NCBI GenBank assembly: GCA_900239685.1
Contig: OENT01000002.1
Span: 248,001-312,000, forward strand
Length of the DNA stretch: 64,000 nt
Direction of reading: 5' to 3'
DNA from: Rotaria macrura
Taxonomy: Eukaryota; Rotifera; Eurotatoria; Philodinida; Philodinidae
Position numbers and translations under genes: made by a program. Numbering within the stretch: the stretch's first letter is position 1; every line of letters starts with the position of its first letter. Shown here one piece after another: positions 38,435 to 52,522 of the stretch. The notes beneath the pieces were generated by a model, which saw only the letters and a program-made list of their open reading frames with translations, did not search any database and was not told where the DNA came from.

Positions 38435-41400
38435 TCAAAGTAATTGACAGGTTCTACTACGTAATCGTCTTTGATAAGATTGCTCTGATTCATATGTGTC
38501 ACTGATTTTTCGATTTATTTGTAATGGTTGATTACTACTAATGAAAGCATTCGTTGTACTATTCTCAGCATGCTGTGATAAACAATCATTATTATGTATT
38601 TTAGTTGATAAAGTAATATCAACAGATCCTGTTGATCGAGATACAGATTTTGCAGTTACAGAATCAGATGAACCATTTGATTTTCCATTTAAAATCGGAG
38701 AATCGTGTATCCTCACGGATTTAATTATTTTTAATTGTTGTATTTTAGCATCTTCTATGTATTGTTTTCGCATTTCTTCGAAAATTTGATGAAATGGACG
38801 TTTTTGAATGTTCCCTAATCGATCTTTTTTGTTTAAGACAAAATATGTATGCATCGTTTGAGAACCATTTATTGTCAATTTGGTATTTTCTTGAAATTCA
38901 TATGATTTGCGATCAAGTAATCGATATGTTGCATCACTTACATGAATATGTAATGCCTAGAATAAGAAGATGCGATTATTTTTTCGATTGATTTATAAAT
39001 ATAATATATGAAAAGATAAAACAAAAACTAGCAACATTTTATTTTCGTACTTTTTAGTTTGTATCGAAAACAAAAGTATTAATTAACTAGTTCAAGGATA
39101 TTCTTCGGTTGCATATAGTTTTAGACAATATATTCTGTTTCAAAATAATCGTTGTGACATACATATGTATATGTAATTTTTCATAGCTTTTCAAAAGTAA
39201 AGAAACATCAGCGGAGCTGTCGGAACAACAGTGATTTTCATTGAGCTTAGAACATTACATATCCTGAGCAAATGCAAAGTCTAGCAGCCAATAGTGATGA
39301 GGAGATTATATCTGCTTTGGGCAGAATTTCAAGCTAGAGAAAAATGTCTGATTTTATGTTTTTACGAAATAGCAATTGCACTCGAAATCTAATATTTTAG
39401 AAATATCCCTTGTGGTACAAATATCTTTATCAGCCGCATGATTTTTAGTATCCTCTTTGTTCCAGGTTCACTATCTTCCTCAAAGCCGTAGTGCTCCACT
39501 AATGAGATAAGTTTATTATTTTTGCAACAACTGTGATATATACGGAAAAAATAATAGAAATTCTCCATCACCATCGTGAAAACAATACTAATTCAAAGAT
39601 TAAACATCGAATGATAATTTCTGAATAAGTTTAGATGCAATCAATTTTAATCTCATGATATTCGAAGTTAGTTTTAGGTATTTTTATAGCAAAATATCAC
39701 GCATAACAAAACCAAACCACTTCCAATTAAAAAGAGTATCTGCTCTTATCTTGCTGAAAACCATATCTACCTTAATTCAGTAGGTTTAACAAAGTTGACG
39801 TGGACCATTCCTATTATTTATACCAGTATGCCTGACTAGTGTTGAAAACTATCTTTTTAATCATTTTATATGAGCAATAATCTAACAATGAATCATTTTT
39901 TATTTTATTCTTACCGACAACAAACGATAAACTTCATTATTTTCAAAATGATCGGGAAGTGTATCAATACGACGTTGTACAGAACTTATGTTTTTTGTTT
40001 TTGGTCAGCCATTTGTAGTTATATATCGTTTTATAATAGTAGGAATGAGTGTTAAAAATATGGTACATAACAGTATGTATAAAGCTAGATATCTTAGTGT
40101 ACACTTTTTCATTTCTCTTATCAATTAGTCTGATAATTGGACTCAACCAGCTTAAGTTCTAATCTTTATGACTGTTCTTTTTTATTCAGAGAAAGTGATG
40201 ATTAATTTATCTCTACCTATATTCCATTTTTTACACTATTCATATATAAATATATATATAATGTGAAATTGCATATGTTATTATTATGTTTAACAATTAC
40301 CGCTCATGCTCTATGATTATTAGTCAGGTCACCGAATTTTCATTCGACCATTTTTACAACATCAACTCTAATAAGATTTCAACCTTGCCGTCTGCAAACT
40401 TTTCGACATTACTCGGTACATTCATTTACACCTTCTAAATTAGCACCCGAATGAATACATTAACAGTAGACACGCACCAAACTGAAGTACAAACTCGCCA
40501 TCCTGTATGCCTAGGAAAGATGGAATCCGGGTAGCTCGAGTTCGGTGCATGCCTAATTAGCAGGAATATATTTCTTCCTACGTTATGTATGAACTACTCT
40601 CTGTAAATTAGTTTTATTACTATCTAAAATTGTTTTCTATATGATTTTACTTACTCGACTAGTTTGCTCAATTCGATTGGCATTTGACACTGTGTCACCG
40701 AAAAGACAATAGCGAGGCATTTTTATGCCAGCAATACCAGCAACAACTTGACCACTATGACAGCCTAATGGAATACAGGAGCAAATCTTATTCGTATCTA
40801 ATCGGCAAATTTAAATAACGAACCAATGCGTATTTTAAGTTTTTCATCACTAGTTGGATTCGACACAGTAACAATTGAGTCGAGCATATCAAATGCCATA
40901 TCGATGATTTCTGCAGCATGATTTCGAGCACCTGAAATCAAAAGACGACGAATTTTTGAGTTTACTTTAAGTAAGAATATAATAAACTTACGTTCGGGTA
41001 AGCCACTTACTAACATGTAGGCATCCCCAATTGTTTCAACTTTGTAACAATTATGGTTTTCCAGACACTTATCAAATTTAGTATACATTTCATTGAGTAT
41101 AGAAACAACTTCCATTGGTGTAAGCAAAGCACAAATTGATGTGAAACCAACAACATCACTGAACAAAATTGTACAACTATCGAATGTCTGTGAAAAAGAA
41201 AGAAGAAGACTTTGATTCGTTTGACAGAACCAGTAATTATCCACTTTATCATCAGCATTGCAATCAAACAATACACAGACACAGGCAAATAATTGATGTC
41301 TTGCTATTGGTTACTTTTCAGCACTAACCAATGGCATGCTTGTAGATATCGCTTTGTGTATTTCTACAAGTCTCTCTCTCTATATCTATGTGTCACGGTA

Positions 41401-44400
41401 ACGAGTAGTGACGAAAATGAACGAGAACGAAAATTTATTTATTACAATAAAGTTTAAATTAGAAGACCTTGAAAATGCTCCTTTTTTCAGATTTAAAATT
41501 CTAAGAGATCTATGTCTCTGATCTTGTCAAAATAAAATTTGAATTTTGTCTTCATTGTTCCTCAAAAATAAACTATTATATTGAACATATTTGAAACATT
41601 GAATAATCTATCACGTCTTCAGCGTTATTGGGTCACTGCAACCCATGAAGTCACTTTTAGTTTTCCTCTTTTTTTACTTTGACACGGATTCTGCAATTTA
41701 ATGACTTCCGTGAGTACTTTTTTCCAGAACGATGTTTTAGTGAAAGAAAAAAAATTATTTCTATTATCAAAATCGAACCATTTCGTTCGTCAAAATCTAT
41801 CGTTTCATTGGGTCATGAATGTTTCAGAATTTGAAAAAACATATACATAGTAACTCATGACGAATTGCAGTAAAGAATATCTTCAATTTTTTTCAATAAG
41901 AAAAGAAGCTTGTTGTAGTCACTGGAAGCTGCCTGAGTGATGTAGGAACCGTCATTGATTTAGAAAACGTCTTTCAAAATTGCAACAACTGTAAAAGACA
42001 AGAGCAAGTGACACAGAAATTATATTTCTGTATATGATTAGACAATCTTAAAGTATATATATTGTACTTCGTCGACATTATAAGATAATTTGAAATTCCT
42101 TTTTTGAAAAAGGGCAAGTTCTCAGAGAAATGTTTCCGATGATTTGTTGAAGATTCATGCTAATATTTATCATCTATTCACATATCCTTTCTTCCTGCAA
42201 TTCAAAATAGATTTTCTAATTTTTCAACACTATTTTAAAGTGATCTTCAAATCGAGACATTGATCATTCTGATATCTATGAAGTACGAAGTTCTTATTTG
42301 TTTTTTTACTGAAATCTAATATGCAAGATGTAGGATGGGTCACGATCTTAAAGTAGGAAAAAGTATTTCATTCATGAATGAAAAAGACATGAAGTTCAAA
42401 ATATCAACTGCATTGATTTCGGTTTGAAAATGGGGAACAAAAACAATTTTATTTATGTCTAATTCATAGGATCTGCTAATTAATTTTTTTCGGAACCATT
42501 TTCAAAACATGAACTTTACTTTGTATTACACAAGTATCTTGTTTAAATGATGACGTAGTCTTTGTGTGACACTAAAAATAGCTCGAGTATTGTCAAAGGC
42601 TTTCATCTACAATTGAAATTGAAGGCTATTCAGTTAACATGACGCTGTTCGCACTTTATTAATTTTACAAGAGCTTTTTGCATGAAAATTAAAAAAGAAC
42701 AAAATGTAGTCGATATCACACGGAATTAATATTCATTCGTTCTCGAAATGAAAACTTCTATGTTTCATTCTGATTGATAAATAACTATTTCATATATATT
42801 CGATGCGTTATTTTGAATACTATCTATCAGAAGAATAGGAATGACACGATGAGAATGTTTACTGATTCTTATGTTGTTCAAAGTCGACGTTCTAAGTTAT
42901 TTCGAACAATAAACGTATTCAATATGAATGATTGTTTGTATTGATATACTTACTTCACAAAGATTGGCTGTTTTTTCACCATTACGTAATCGATCAGCAA
43001 TTTTCTTCGGTATCATTTGATATAGAAGTAAATCAGTTTTCTTCATTTCTGTATCCAATTTTTTCATGCTATCTTCTAATGCTTTACTTTTTTGTCTTTC
43101 CTTAAAAATACAAATTGAAATACAAATTTTTCATATCATATCAAACATAGTTCAAGACCATGTATGTTTTTTTCATTTACTTGATCAAGTGCTAATCTAA
43201 GCTCAGCACTTTGCTGAGTACCGGCTAAGACTAAATCTCGACTTGAATCATGCATTGACAAATCATTTATGAATAGACCAGTATTAATCATAACATCTAG
43301 ATTTTCGAGCCTAGAAAGAAAACGAATATGATCGTCGTTATTACTCCGAGTCAATTTTAATGAATATAAATATATATTTACACTGGTGTTGCTAAATACA
43401 TGATTGATTTCCATTCATGTAAATATAACATTTGGCCACGAAGTTTTAAATAAATTTCTTCGAAATCTTCTTGTGCTGTCATATTTAATAGCATGTCTAA
43501 AATAATAAAATAAAATGTGCAAAAATGAAAGAAAACAACAATAAGATTGATCTCAATATTACTAGAATTCGGTTCTTCTATTCCATCGACTTTTGGTTTA
43601 TGTAACGGTTCAATTGTTGTAAATTCAAATACACTATTGGAATGTGTAATAATTTGTGACCAGGTTAAAGTAATAATAGGTCTATTATGAATATAATATG
43701 TATATATCTTTAGAAAAAAACGATCAAGAAATCTATTGACAATTCTTACCTGAACAGATGAAATATATCACGTAAGTATTCACCAATAATATTTGGAAAT
43801 AATTGTGTTAATGAATCTCCAGCTGAGACTATTTTTAATGATTCAGTTATAACCATATGGAATGGAAATAATTCAGAAAAGACAACAGAATCAACATGTA
43901 GGTTAAGTTCATTGCAATCTTTATTCAATATGGTTTCATTTATATAAGCCGTATTTTCAAATTTGAGTTCTAATATGACATGTGTAATATCCAATTCTTC
44001 TCTTTCACTAACTATGTCCACGACAACATCTGTATCATATAGACGACGTCCAACCTAAATTCAAACTTGTGTATGTATAGAAGAAAGTTTCTTAACACTA
44101 TCTAATGGTGATTAAAACTGAAATGACAATCTACATGCTGTGTTCGAGTCTCTGATTTTCTGTCGTAGGGCTTATTGCTAAGTATATCGGGCAGATCTAA
44201 GAATTAACTATTTCGAATTTGTGAATGATGACTCATGGTTAAGATGTTCATACGAGGTCAACGTTTCTACTATCACATTTAGGATTCTTTGTTGAAATCA
44301 AGAGCTACTCTATGAATAACTAAAAATGAGATCTTTGAATGGGAAAGTTAATGAAAGTTGAAACATAAGTATCATTTGTTTGATGTATCTTTATTAATAA

Positions 44401-45791
44401 TACAATTACTTTATGAATTCTAGTGTTTAGAACATGGCTAATGATATCTCTAGTGATATACTGAACTTTACTATCTAATGACTTGACAAAAGTCTAAGAT
44501 TTTAGACTAGTGTTGAAAGGCATAATTAACTCATGATAATAGAGAACGCATTTGTTTTTGAATTATTTCAGTAACGGTGAAATTCATGACGAATTTTTCA
44601 AAAAAAGAATAAATAAATTCGTAATCGATGATTCGATTCTTTTTCGCACTTAGTAAAATTCAATATCAAACCTCAGTTATTTGACCAATAACATAGTTAA
44701 CATAACCTCGACGTCGACTACGATAGTGCAATGTAAGACCTTGAGCAGTTTCTTTTTCAACATAGAATGAGGGTGGTCGCATTCTTGGATAAGTATAACG
44801 CATATATTCATGTAAATTATCCAAACCATTCAAGAAATCTCTCATACTATGTCCACTAGAAAGAAAATTAATAATTATCGGTTGTCAACAAAAAATAAAT
44901 AAATCAAGCGTACAGAATTCGTAATACTTGATCATAACCATAATTAGATACGTGTGCAACAAATTCAACACCAAACATATCCATGATATCTCGAATTGGC
45001 TCATCTAAAAAATATAGGATGATATTTAAAAAAATTTCAAGTTGTTTTATGTCATAAGAATGACATCTTTCATTGAAGATGAATTTTTTTAATTGACTAT
45101 GAAAAATGATTGAATTAAATTACATTTAATGACTTCTTTTCAACCAGTGCGATAAAAAATGCATGACTTTTCTTTATGTTGAATGTGAAATCCATTCGAC
45201 ACTAAAATATTTTTAATTCCTTTAATATAATTTTTCAGATATATAATAGAGATTAATCTTGTTCTTGTACAAGTTGAATTAATATATCTTTACTTCTAAT
45301 TTAAAATTGAACATAGCTCCATTCTGTTTTCATACGGAGAAGAAAATAACTTTCGAGTCAAAAGATCCAAAAATTAATTAATGATATAACTTATTCAAAT
45401 GTTGTCTGTCAACCCGATTTCATCTAATTATCGAATTGAATGTAATCGTAATCAAGTATTAAAACTATTTTTAACCAATATGTATTACGATTTATCTTGT
45501 CAGTCTTAATCCTATCTTGAATACAAACAAGAAAATAGAGAAGCCAGGCTTTTACTCTTCGTTTTAAGTTTTGCTCTTTTTTACTAACGAAATGCATTTC
45601 AAACACATATACTTACGCTTCATGTCGCTTAAAGATTTTGCGATTCGTACAAATAATGTTTCACCATATTGTTGAAAAGGTGAAAATGAATTTAACTCTA
45701 TATGGAGTTTTGCTTTTATTTCTTCCCAAGTTTCTTGTCCATATTTAGCTTGAATCAATTCAACAATTGATTGTAATAGAAGACCGTACAT
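38435..45791 (-). CDS. GUCY1B: Soluble guanylate cyclase subunit, beta-like (H-NOX)
   Basis: Twelve exons: 45791-45617, 45004-44914, 44855-44672, 44054-43750, 43681-43563, 43496-43382, 43310-43181, 43100-42954, 41187-40992, 40931-40824, 40764-40655, 38956-38435. All phases agree, giving 733 aa. The N-terminal H-NOX domain ([11 protein letters not shown], then [20 protein letters not shown]) keeps the proximal haem His (NLHEYM) and the Y-x-S-x-R haem-propionate motif (HYRSRRRGY). The HNOB-associated domain follows ([30 protein letters not shown]), then a coiled-coil signalling helix ending [18 protein letters not shown]. The cyclase domain has [21 protein letters not shown] and [16 protein letters not shown]. 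This type of protein makes cGMP from GTP on binding NO, or O2 in the atypical forms. Exon 12 adds a Ser/Asn-rich tail of about 110 aa. Two long introns (42953-41188, 40654-38957) flank the catalytic exons. Confidence 0.93.
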
Positions 45792-48626
45792 ATTTTTCTT
45801 ATTCGATTTTGTTATTCTTTATTCAGTCATTCACTAAAATGATAAGACTAATAGTAATGAAAAGAGAGATCTAGTAGAGAAAAGACTTGATACATACAAA
45901 AAAATACACTAAAATTTATAGAATATTAATGGTAAAACAAAAAAAAGAAATACGAGAAAAAAGAAACATAGCATTAACAATGAACCTATAGGTGTTAAAT
46001 TGCTCTCTTTTTTGTACTCAAGTTTATCGTTCATATTCTCGATAGTGAAAATAATTCGACTCTTGCTCTCCTATTGAGATTCACGCATACGTACGTGTTT
46101 CAGTTATAGTTAGAAATAGAGAAGAGGAAAAACATTTGAGAGAAAGAAGCACTAAGACGAAAGGAGTCAAGCGTGTGATAAAATGTGTAATAAGTAACGC
46201 AAATTTAATCTTATGGAAAAAATATAGTTAGATGCGTCTTCGACAAGAATTTTCTTTTTCTTTTTCCTGTTGTCATATTTCTTTTCATCATCTATTGTTG
46301 TAACATACATGCATGCTTACAACTAATCTTAAGTCACAAAATACAAACGTCATAAAATTATTTTTCACACTTTAGGTCGGATGAAGTGGAACAATTATGA
46401 GCTTTCTTATTCTGAAGCAAATACATTCAAATAATGATTGATTTTAACGCTCAGTACAGTAATTCTTAATTGATTCGTATCTGTAATGCGTAATACGACA
46501 TGAAAACGAAAGGGCAAATGATCACAAATATTCATGTGGAAAAAAAACGGTCAGACGGGTGTTGTTAAAAATAAACATCTGTAGACACAAGGGAAAAAAT
46601 CACTCTTTTTACCATTGAGAAAGTGTAATGGAGCCATAGAGAATTCTATTTAATAGATTCATCGAAGATATTTTATGACAATCATTTGAAAGAAAAATAC
46701 ACTGAGAGTATTTCGTTTGATATTAATTTCATCAAACATCAGTGAACATTTTAGTATTAGAATGACTTTGACTTGTGAGTGATTAAATTTGAAGCTTGAA
46801 TAGTTTGATTGTTCAGATCATCAATGGATAATCCAGATTTGTACTTAACATACAAAAATCTGTTGTACTTATCTTGTATTGGTTCATATGACATTTGAAG
46901 CTGAATAGATTGATAAAAAAATTGTAGGAAGCGATTGGATGTACTATTTTCTCCTTGGTGTAAAAATGAAGATCGCAACTCTCTCTCTCTATATATATAT
47001 ATTATTTTTATGGAGATTTATCAGATGAAAATTTCTTCTATCTTTTATTGTGAAATAAGAATCGGTTCTAGTTTTTCCTGCTACGTCAGGAGATGCTTAC
47101 TGTTTAGTTAGTTTTCATGTAAACCAATAGTTAAATCTTCCAGGAATATTCAACGACTAAAAACATTTTGATTAGTATTTTACACCTTAACAACGAAATG
47201 GAATAAGAGTATAGTTATTTTTGTTTTCTTTTGGTTTCTAAGATATCATTTGACATATAAAAGACATGGGCATAAAGATCGTGTGTCTATTTTTAATGTG
47301 GATTAAGAAGATCTGAGATGAAAATTCACCTTAATACGCATTGCTGAGAAAGATGAACTAAAGCAAGAAGGGAGTGAATTTTGAGTTGCAATCGAACTGG
47401 ATCGTTATCTTCTAGGATTTAAAAACATTTTTCAGTCATAAGATATATGTATAACACTAGTTAAATATCTAGATTATCTTGAAAATAAAATGAACATTAC
47501 ATTTTCTTGATTATATTAGAGAATTATGTATAATCGACAAGCTTTCGTTTTGATGGTTACAATTTCAGACAGGAATAGAATTTTCGCTCAAGATTCTCTC
47601 AATAGTTAAATTTAGATCTATGAAAATTCTCGTTAAATATTTTAATATTTATCAAGTAGATATAAACTAATTGAAACAAAGAAAATTAACAAAATTTAAA
47701 AATTTTCAACGTGCCTACAGCTTCCATATGAGCATGATTCTTTGAATAAGTCAATTTTTTCTTCTCACAATATATGAGCTATAGAGTTCTGATAAAATTT
47801 CTCAAGGTTTAGGAAGTGACGTATGATCCGAGAAATTCTTCGGTACTGATTAAGATTACTTGATGTTACATCTTCATTTTAGAAGAAAATATGATGATGA
47901 TTTAATATTTAAAACAGCAGGAAAAAAATTTAATCAATAGGAAAAAACATCACTATTGAGTTCATGTCAAACGAGCTAATTCATTGAACCTATCCTCAAC
48001 GGAGTGGAATATGGTTACATTAGACGGTGATAGTTTTTGTAGATACAATAAGATAATTGTGTTTTGATGTATATGTGAAGTACATTTTTATAATATTCAT
48101 TGAAACTCTACGAGAATCTACCAACTAGTGAACCTGATTTTGAAACAGAATTTCTTTTTCCTCTCGGGATATATATATATATAAGACAAGCAGTATCTAC
48201 TAGAATCGATAGATTCAACCAATCAATCTGCTACCATTCTCTTATGTGTGATCGCTGGAATACTTATGGCGGCATAAGTAATCAAGTGTAATTGAAATTC
48301 AAGACTTTCCCTTTTGAGTATTCAATTCGACATTGAAATAATTGAATATGAATCAATCTTTGATTTCATCCTTCAACAATGAAACAAATAAATTAATGAA
48401 GTATAGATGATCATAAATTGAAAAACCCGTGCTTAGTAAATCGTACGGTCACTATTCTATGCGAAGTATACTTACATCTGACAGACAAGAAATACCTCAG
48501 CATAACGTAAGTAACTATTTTGAGCGATATTTCCTTTTTTCATTCTATAGTAATATCAAGTGCGAAACACTATCTAGCATTGTTTCTTCTTGATCTAAGC
48601 AACAACAAAAAAATGGTAAAAGTTAC
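45792..48626. other. Non-coding region upstream of the guanylate cyclase gene
   Basis: No credible exon. It includes the presumed cyclase promoter and a compound (CT)n(AT)n tract at about 46979-47004. The minus-strand frame 46757-46978 has no recognisable domain. Confidence 0.5.
46979..47004. repeat. Compound (CT)n(AT)n microsatellite
   Basis: About five to six CT units run directly into about seven AT units. Confidence 0.85.
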
Positions 48627-50051
48627 TAAGGTAACGGAAGTGAAAAATTGAAGTGAATTTCATTTCTTGTTCGTTTATCTACGATTTGGATAGAGCTTGT
48701 AAAGCTGATCACGAATTCATAGTTTCTATTTCGTTTCGGCGTCTGCTTGGCCAAAAAATGTATAAAAACTAGAGTGACAAAAAGAATTGAACTTTTACAT
48801 TGAATTTATTTTTTCTATAAAAATTCTTAGATGATTCTTTCATTTACTATTGAAACTTTTTCAAAATACGATATTCTCGATCAGCATGAAAAACTGAGTA
48901 GAAAAGTGTAAAATTTCTTCATGTAGAACTAATAGAGGTAAAAGAATCCTATCGAATATATATAGTTCCATCATTCTGTAAGTATGTACCAGTGAGTATT
49001 CTTGTAAACCTATCTACTTTTCCTCAATGAGTTACAGAAGCAACTGTGTTATCTTGCCGGAACCGCTAGACTATGGGCTACATAAGTATCTATTTTGTTT
49101 TTTAAAATTTGGTTTCATTGCCAAGAAATTTGAGTTTTTTCCTCACTTGCTGGTAAGATGGAGAGAAAAGAAGAAAAATCTGTTCGTAATTATCGGTTTT
49201 AGTATCATATTACAATGTGAAAGCTGAATAGATAAGATATTCGGAATCAGCATCAAACCATGCATCGAATCATATGGTTTCAGTCAATCTTTTTCTCCTG
49301 GGAAAAATTACCCTGGAGGACTAAGCGAGAAATTTTCAAAAACTACACGTGACGTGGAGTACAGGTTGAATTTTCATTAGAAATAGGTTTTACTGAAACA
49401 TAAATGATTCGATGCATGGTTTGATGCTGATTCCGAATATCTTATCTATTCAGCTTTCACATAGTAATATGATACTAAAACCGATTAATACGAACAGATT
49501 TTTCTTCTTGCCTCTCCATCTTACCAGCAAGTGAGGAAAAAACTCAAGTTTCTTGGCAATGATACCAAATTTTAAAAAACAAAGTAGATACTTATGTAGC
49601 CCTTAGTCTAGCGGTTCCAGCAAGATAACACAGTTGGTTCTGTAACTTATTGAGGAAAACTAGATAGGTTGACAAGAATTCTCACTGACACATACTTACA
49701 GAATGATGGAACTATATATATTCGATAGGATTCTTTTACCTCTATTAGTTCTACATGAAGAAATTTTACACTTTTCTACTCAGTTTTTCATGCTGATCGA
49801 GAATATCGTATTTTGAAAAAGTTTCAATAGTAAATGAAAGAATCATCTAAGAATTTTTATAGAAAAAATAAATTCAATGTAAAAGTTCAATTCTTTTTGT
49901 CACTCTAGTTTTTAAACATTTTTTGGCCAAGCAGACGCCGAAACGAAATAGAAACTATGAATTCGTGATCAGCTTTACAAGCTCTATCCAAATCGTAGAT
50001 AAACGAACAAGAAATGAGATTCACTTCAATTTTTCACTTCCGTGACCTTAT
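48627..50051. repeat. Foldback element, about 660-bp nearly matching inverted arms
   Basis: The left arm runs from about 48627 to 49290 and the right arm from about 49393 to 50051, with a spacer of about 100 bp. Matched landmarks are TTTCGGCGTCTGCTTGGCC at about 48732 and its complement near 49924; CTATCGAATATATATAGTTC near 48950 and its complement near 49720; and GATTCGATGCATGGTTTGATG near 49406 against the left copy at about 49255. By eye the arms are over 95% identical. The ends read TAAGGT(A/C)ACGG, compatible with a TA target dinucleotide. Frames inside, such as 49027-49227, show no transposase motif. Confidence 0.88.
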
Positions 50052-51432
50052 ATGAACTAAAAACTACTGAAAAAAATATAATCGAATTCGGCTGAATTGA
50101 TTATCTATTCGAAATAGTTCAACCACCAAATTCATCTATTACCTATAATTTAAGTGAAGAATTTTTATGAATATACTATAGATATCCATATTATTTATTT
50201 GACAAGAAACAAAAATGAAACTACTTCCCTGTTCTATGTCTATTTGAGCAGAAACGAGATCGACTAGAACTTTTGAAGTGGATGGAGAAAAAACTTAAAT
50301 ATCTCTAAAATTAGATTGAAACGATATAGACAAGAGCGTCAATTCTTCATCTATGATGAAAGTCGGAAAGTTAACAACATCACCATTTAATCTATGAGCT
50401 ATTTCCGTATTGAAATACTGGAGAATCGAGTAAAATGTATAAATAGAGAATTGTGACCTACACTAAATTGAGTGCAATATTTTTTCTATGATTATAAACA
50501 GCTATTGCGTGATGTTAAGATTCATGGTTGTACAGGGATTTTGCGAGCAGTTTTCAGAAACTCTGTTATGAAACTTAGTTTTTCTTTACATGTAATACAA
50601 TAGCATATGCAAGGGCATAGATTTTCCATCGGATATTATAATGTTTTTCTCGTAGATTCAAAATCTTTTTATACTCTTGTAATCATTCAGTAGGAGTTTT
50701 TCAATATAATATAAAATTTTTTGGTCGATTTTCTATTGTAAGATACTTCTCTTAGGAAATTTATGAAGTTGTTTTTTTATTATTAAAAATCTATCATAGA
50801 AATAGTTAAAATAACTGCGAAACCTACTAAGAGTCATGCTTTCAACAATATTTTTTTCCTTCAAAACTAGCCAATGCCAATTTAGTCGTCTTTGAAGTTC
50901 TGTTTTCATGATAAAAAATAGATTTAAAAACAGTCAAGAACTAATGCAACATTAATTAAAATTGCTCTATGGTACAATTGATGCCAAAAGCATACAGATT
51001 TATTCTAAAACAAATGCTAATCGATGGTTGACTACTGAAAAGTAGAAGTCTATTATGATAAATATGATATAAAGTTTAAGAGTGAATTTAAAATGATATA
51101 ATTGAATCATTAGCAAGTGAACAATAAAAATATTATGCTGCTTTCAATTAGTTTACATCAATTATGGAAGACTTTCACATGAACATCATAAATAATCATC
51201 TACATGAAAATAACTAAGTAAAATCTATTATTCTAAAGAGAATGTTACTAAGTTGTTGAATAAAACTTAAGAAATACGTGATATGAAGATAGAGATTCAG
51301 GTCGAAACACTAAATCAACTTGATGAATGTCACAAATAAGCGTAGAAATTGTCAAATATTGTTTTCGAAAACAAAACGAGACATTTAAACTTTATAGTAT
51401 CCAATTCAATATAGTCTTTTTCAAATAGACAA
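50052..51432. other. Non-coding spacer between foldback elements
   Basis: AT-rich DNA in which I see no gene, repeat or splice-supported exon. Confidence 0.4.
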
Positions 51433-52522
51433 CGGGGTGATCAGAAATCAAGGAACTTTCCCAACGCTGAAAATGAAATAAAATGAAAGTGCATGGTGAG
51501 AATAGAACTGCAATGATGTCGATTTTTTTAGATCGTACTGCTTCTATGGACAAAAAACTTAGAATCTATGTAAGAAAAGTTGGCACCTGGTTCGCGTATT
51601 TCCTGTCCGGATTCGATTTCTAACTTTTATTGAGTATCTGAAGGCTTGTGTTGAGTACAGCGTTTAATTCTCTATGAAATGGTGCTATTTTGAGTGGAGG
51701 TCATGGGACAAAACGTTGGGTTTGGTACGAAATGCTAACTTTTCAATTCAATTTACCTAGTAATTGTTGGCCGCATTCCATATATTATCTGTGCTGGGTC
51801 TCTAATCACTACTGATAGACTGAGAATTTAATTTTCTATCGAATGGTACCGTTTTCAAAAAGGGTTATCTGGAAAAATATTTTGCTAGCGTACTAATTGT
51901 ATTGTAGATGTTACTCTGGTTTTGCATGAAAAAGAAGATTTTGACTAACCACGGCTATCGCTAATTTTTCTGCGAGCACATTCTCCATCTTAAGAAAAGA
52001 CATTCCTACTGCAAAGCATCATTGCTAGTATGGGAGTGGCACATTTTCACCAAAACGCACAGTGAAATCTACAGTGCAATTAGCACGCTAGCAAAATGTT
52101 TTTCCGGATAACCCTAATTAAAAATGGCACCATTCGATAAAGAATTAAATTCTGAATCTATCAGTAGTGATTAGAGACCCAGCACAGATAATATATGGAA
52201 TGCGGCCAACAATTACTAGTTAAAATTGAGTTGATAAGTGAGTATTTCGTAGGAAACCCAAAGTTTTGTCCCATGACCTCCACTCAAAATAGCACCATTT
52301 CATAGAGAATTAAACACTGTACTCAACACAAGTGAGAAATCGAATCCGGACAGGAAATACGCGAATCAGGTGCTAACTTTTCTTACAAAGATTCTAAGTT
52401 TTTTGTCCATAAAAGCAGTACGATCTAAAAAAATCGACATCATTGCAGTTCTATTCTCACTATACGCTCCCATTTTATTTCATTTTCGGCGTGGGAAAGT
52501 TCCTTGATTTCTGATCACCCCC
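51433..52522. repeat. Foldback element with GGGGTGATC ends
   Basis: The left arm is about 51433-51927 and the right arm about 52046-52522, around a spacer of about 118 bp. Terminal bases are GGGGTGATCAGAAATCAAGG on the left and the exact complement on the right. Inner matches include TCGTACTGC/GCAGTACGA, GGTCATGGGACAAAAC with its complement, and GGCCGCATTCCATATATTAT with its complement. By eye the arms are roughly 90% identical. No ORF of transposase size lies inside. Confidence 0.87.

Noticed and set aside
40470..40550. GC-richer patch with weak inverted similarity in a cyclase intron
   Set aside because: Only about 13 of 17 bases pair and there are no clear ends. Too weak to call an element or RNA gene.
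46757..46978. 73-aa minus-strand frame upstream of the cyclase
   Set aside because: No domain or splice partner. It does not join the cyclase first exon, whose H-NOX start at 45791 is already complete.
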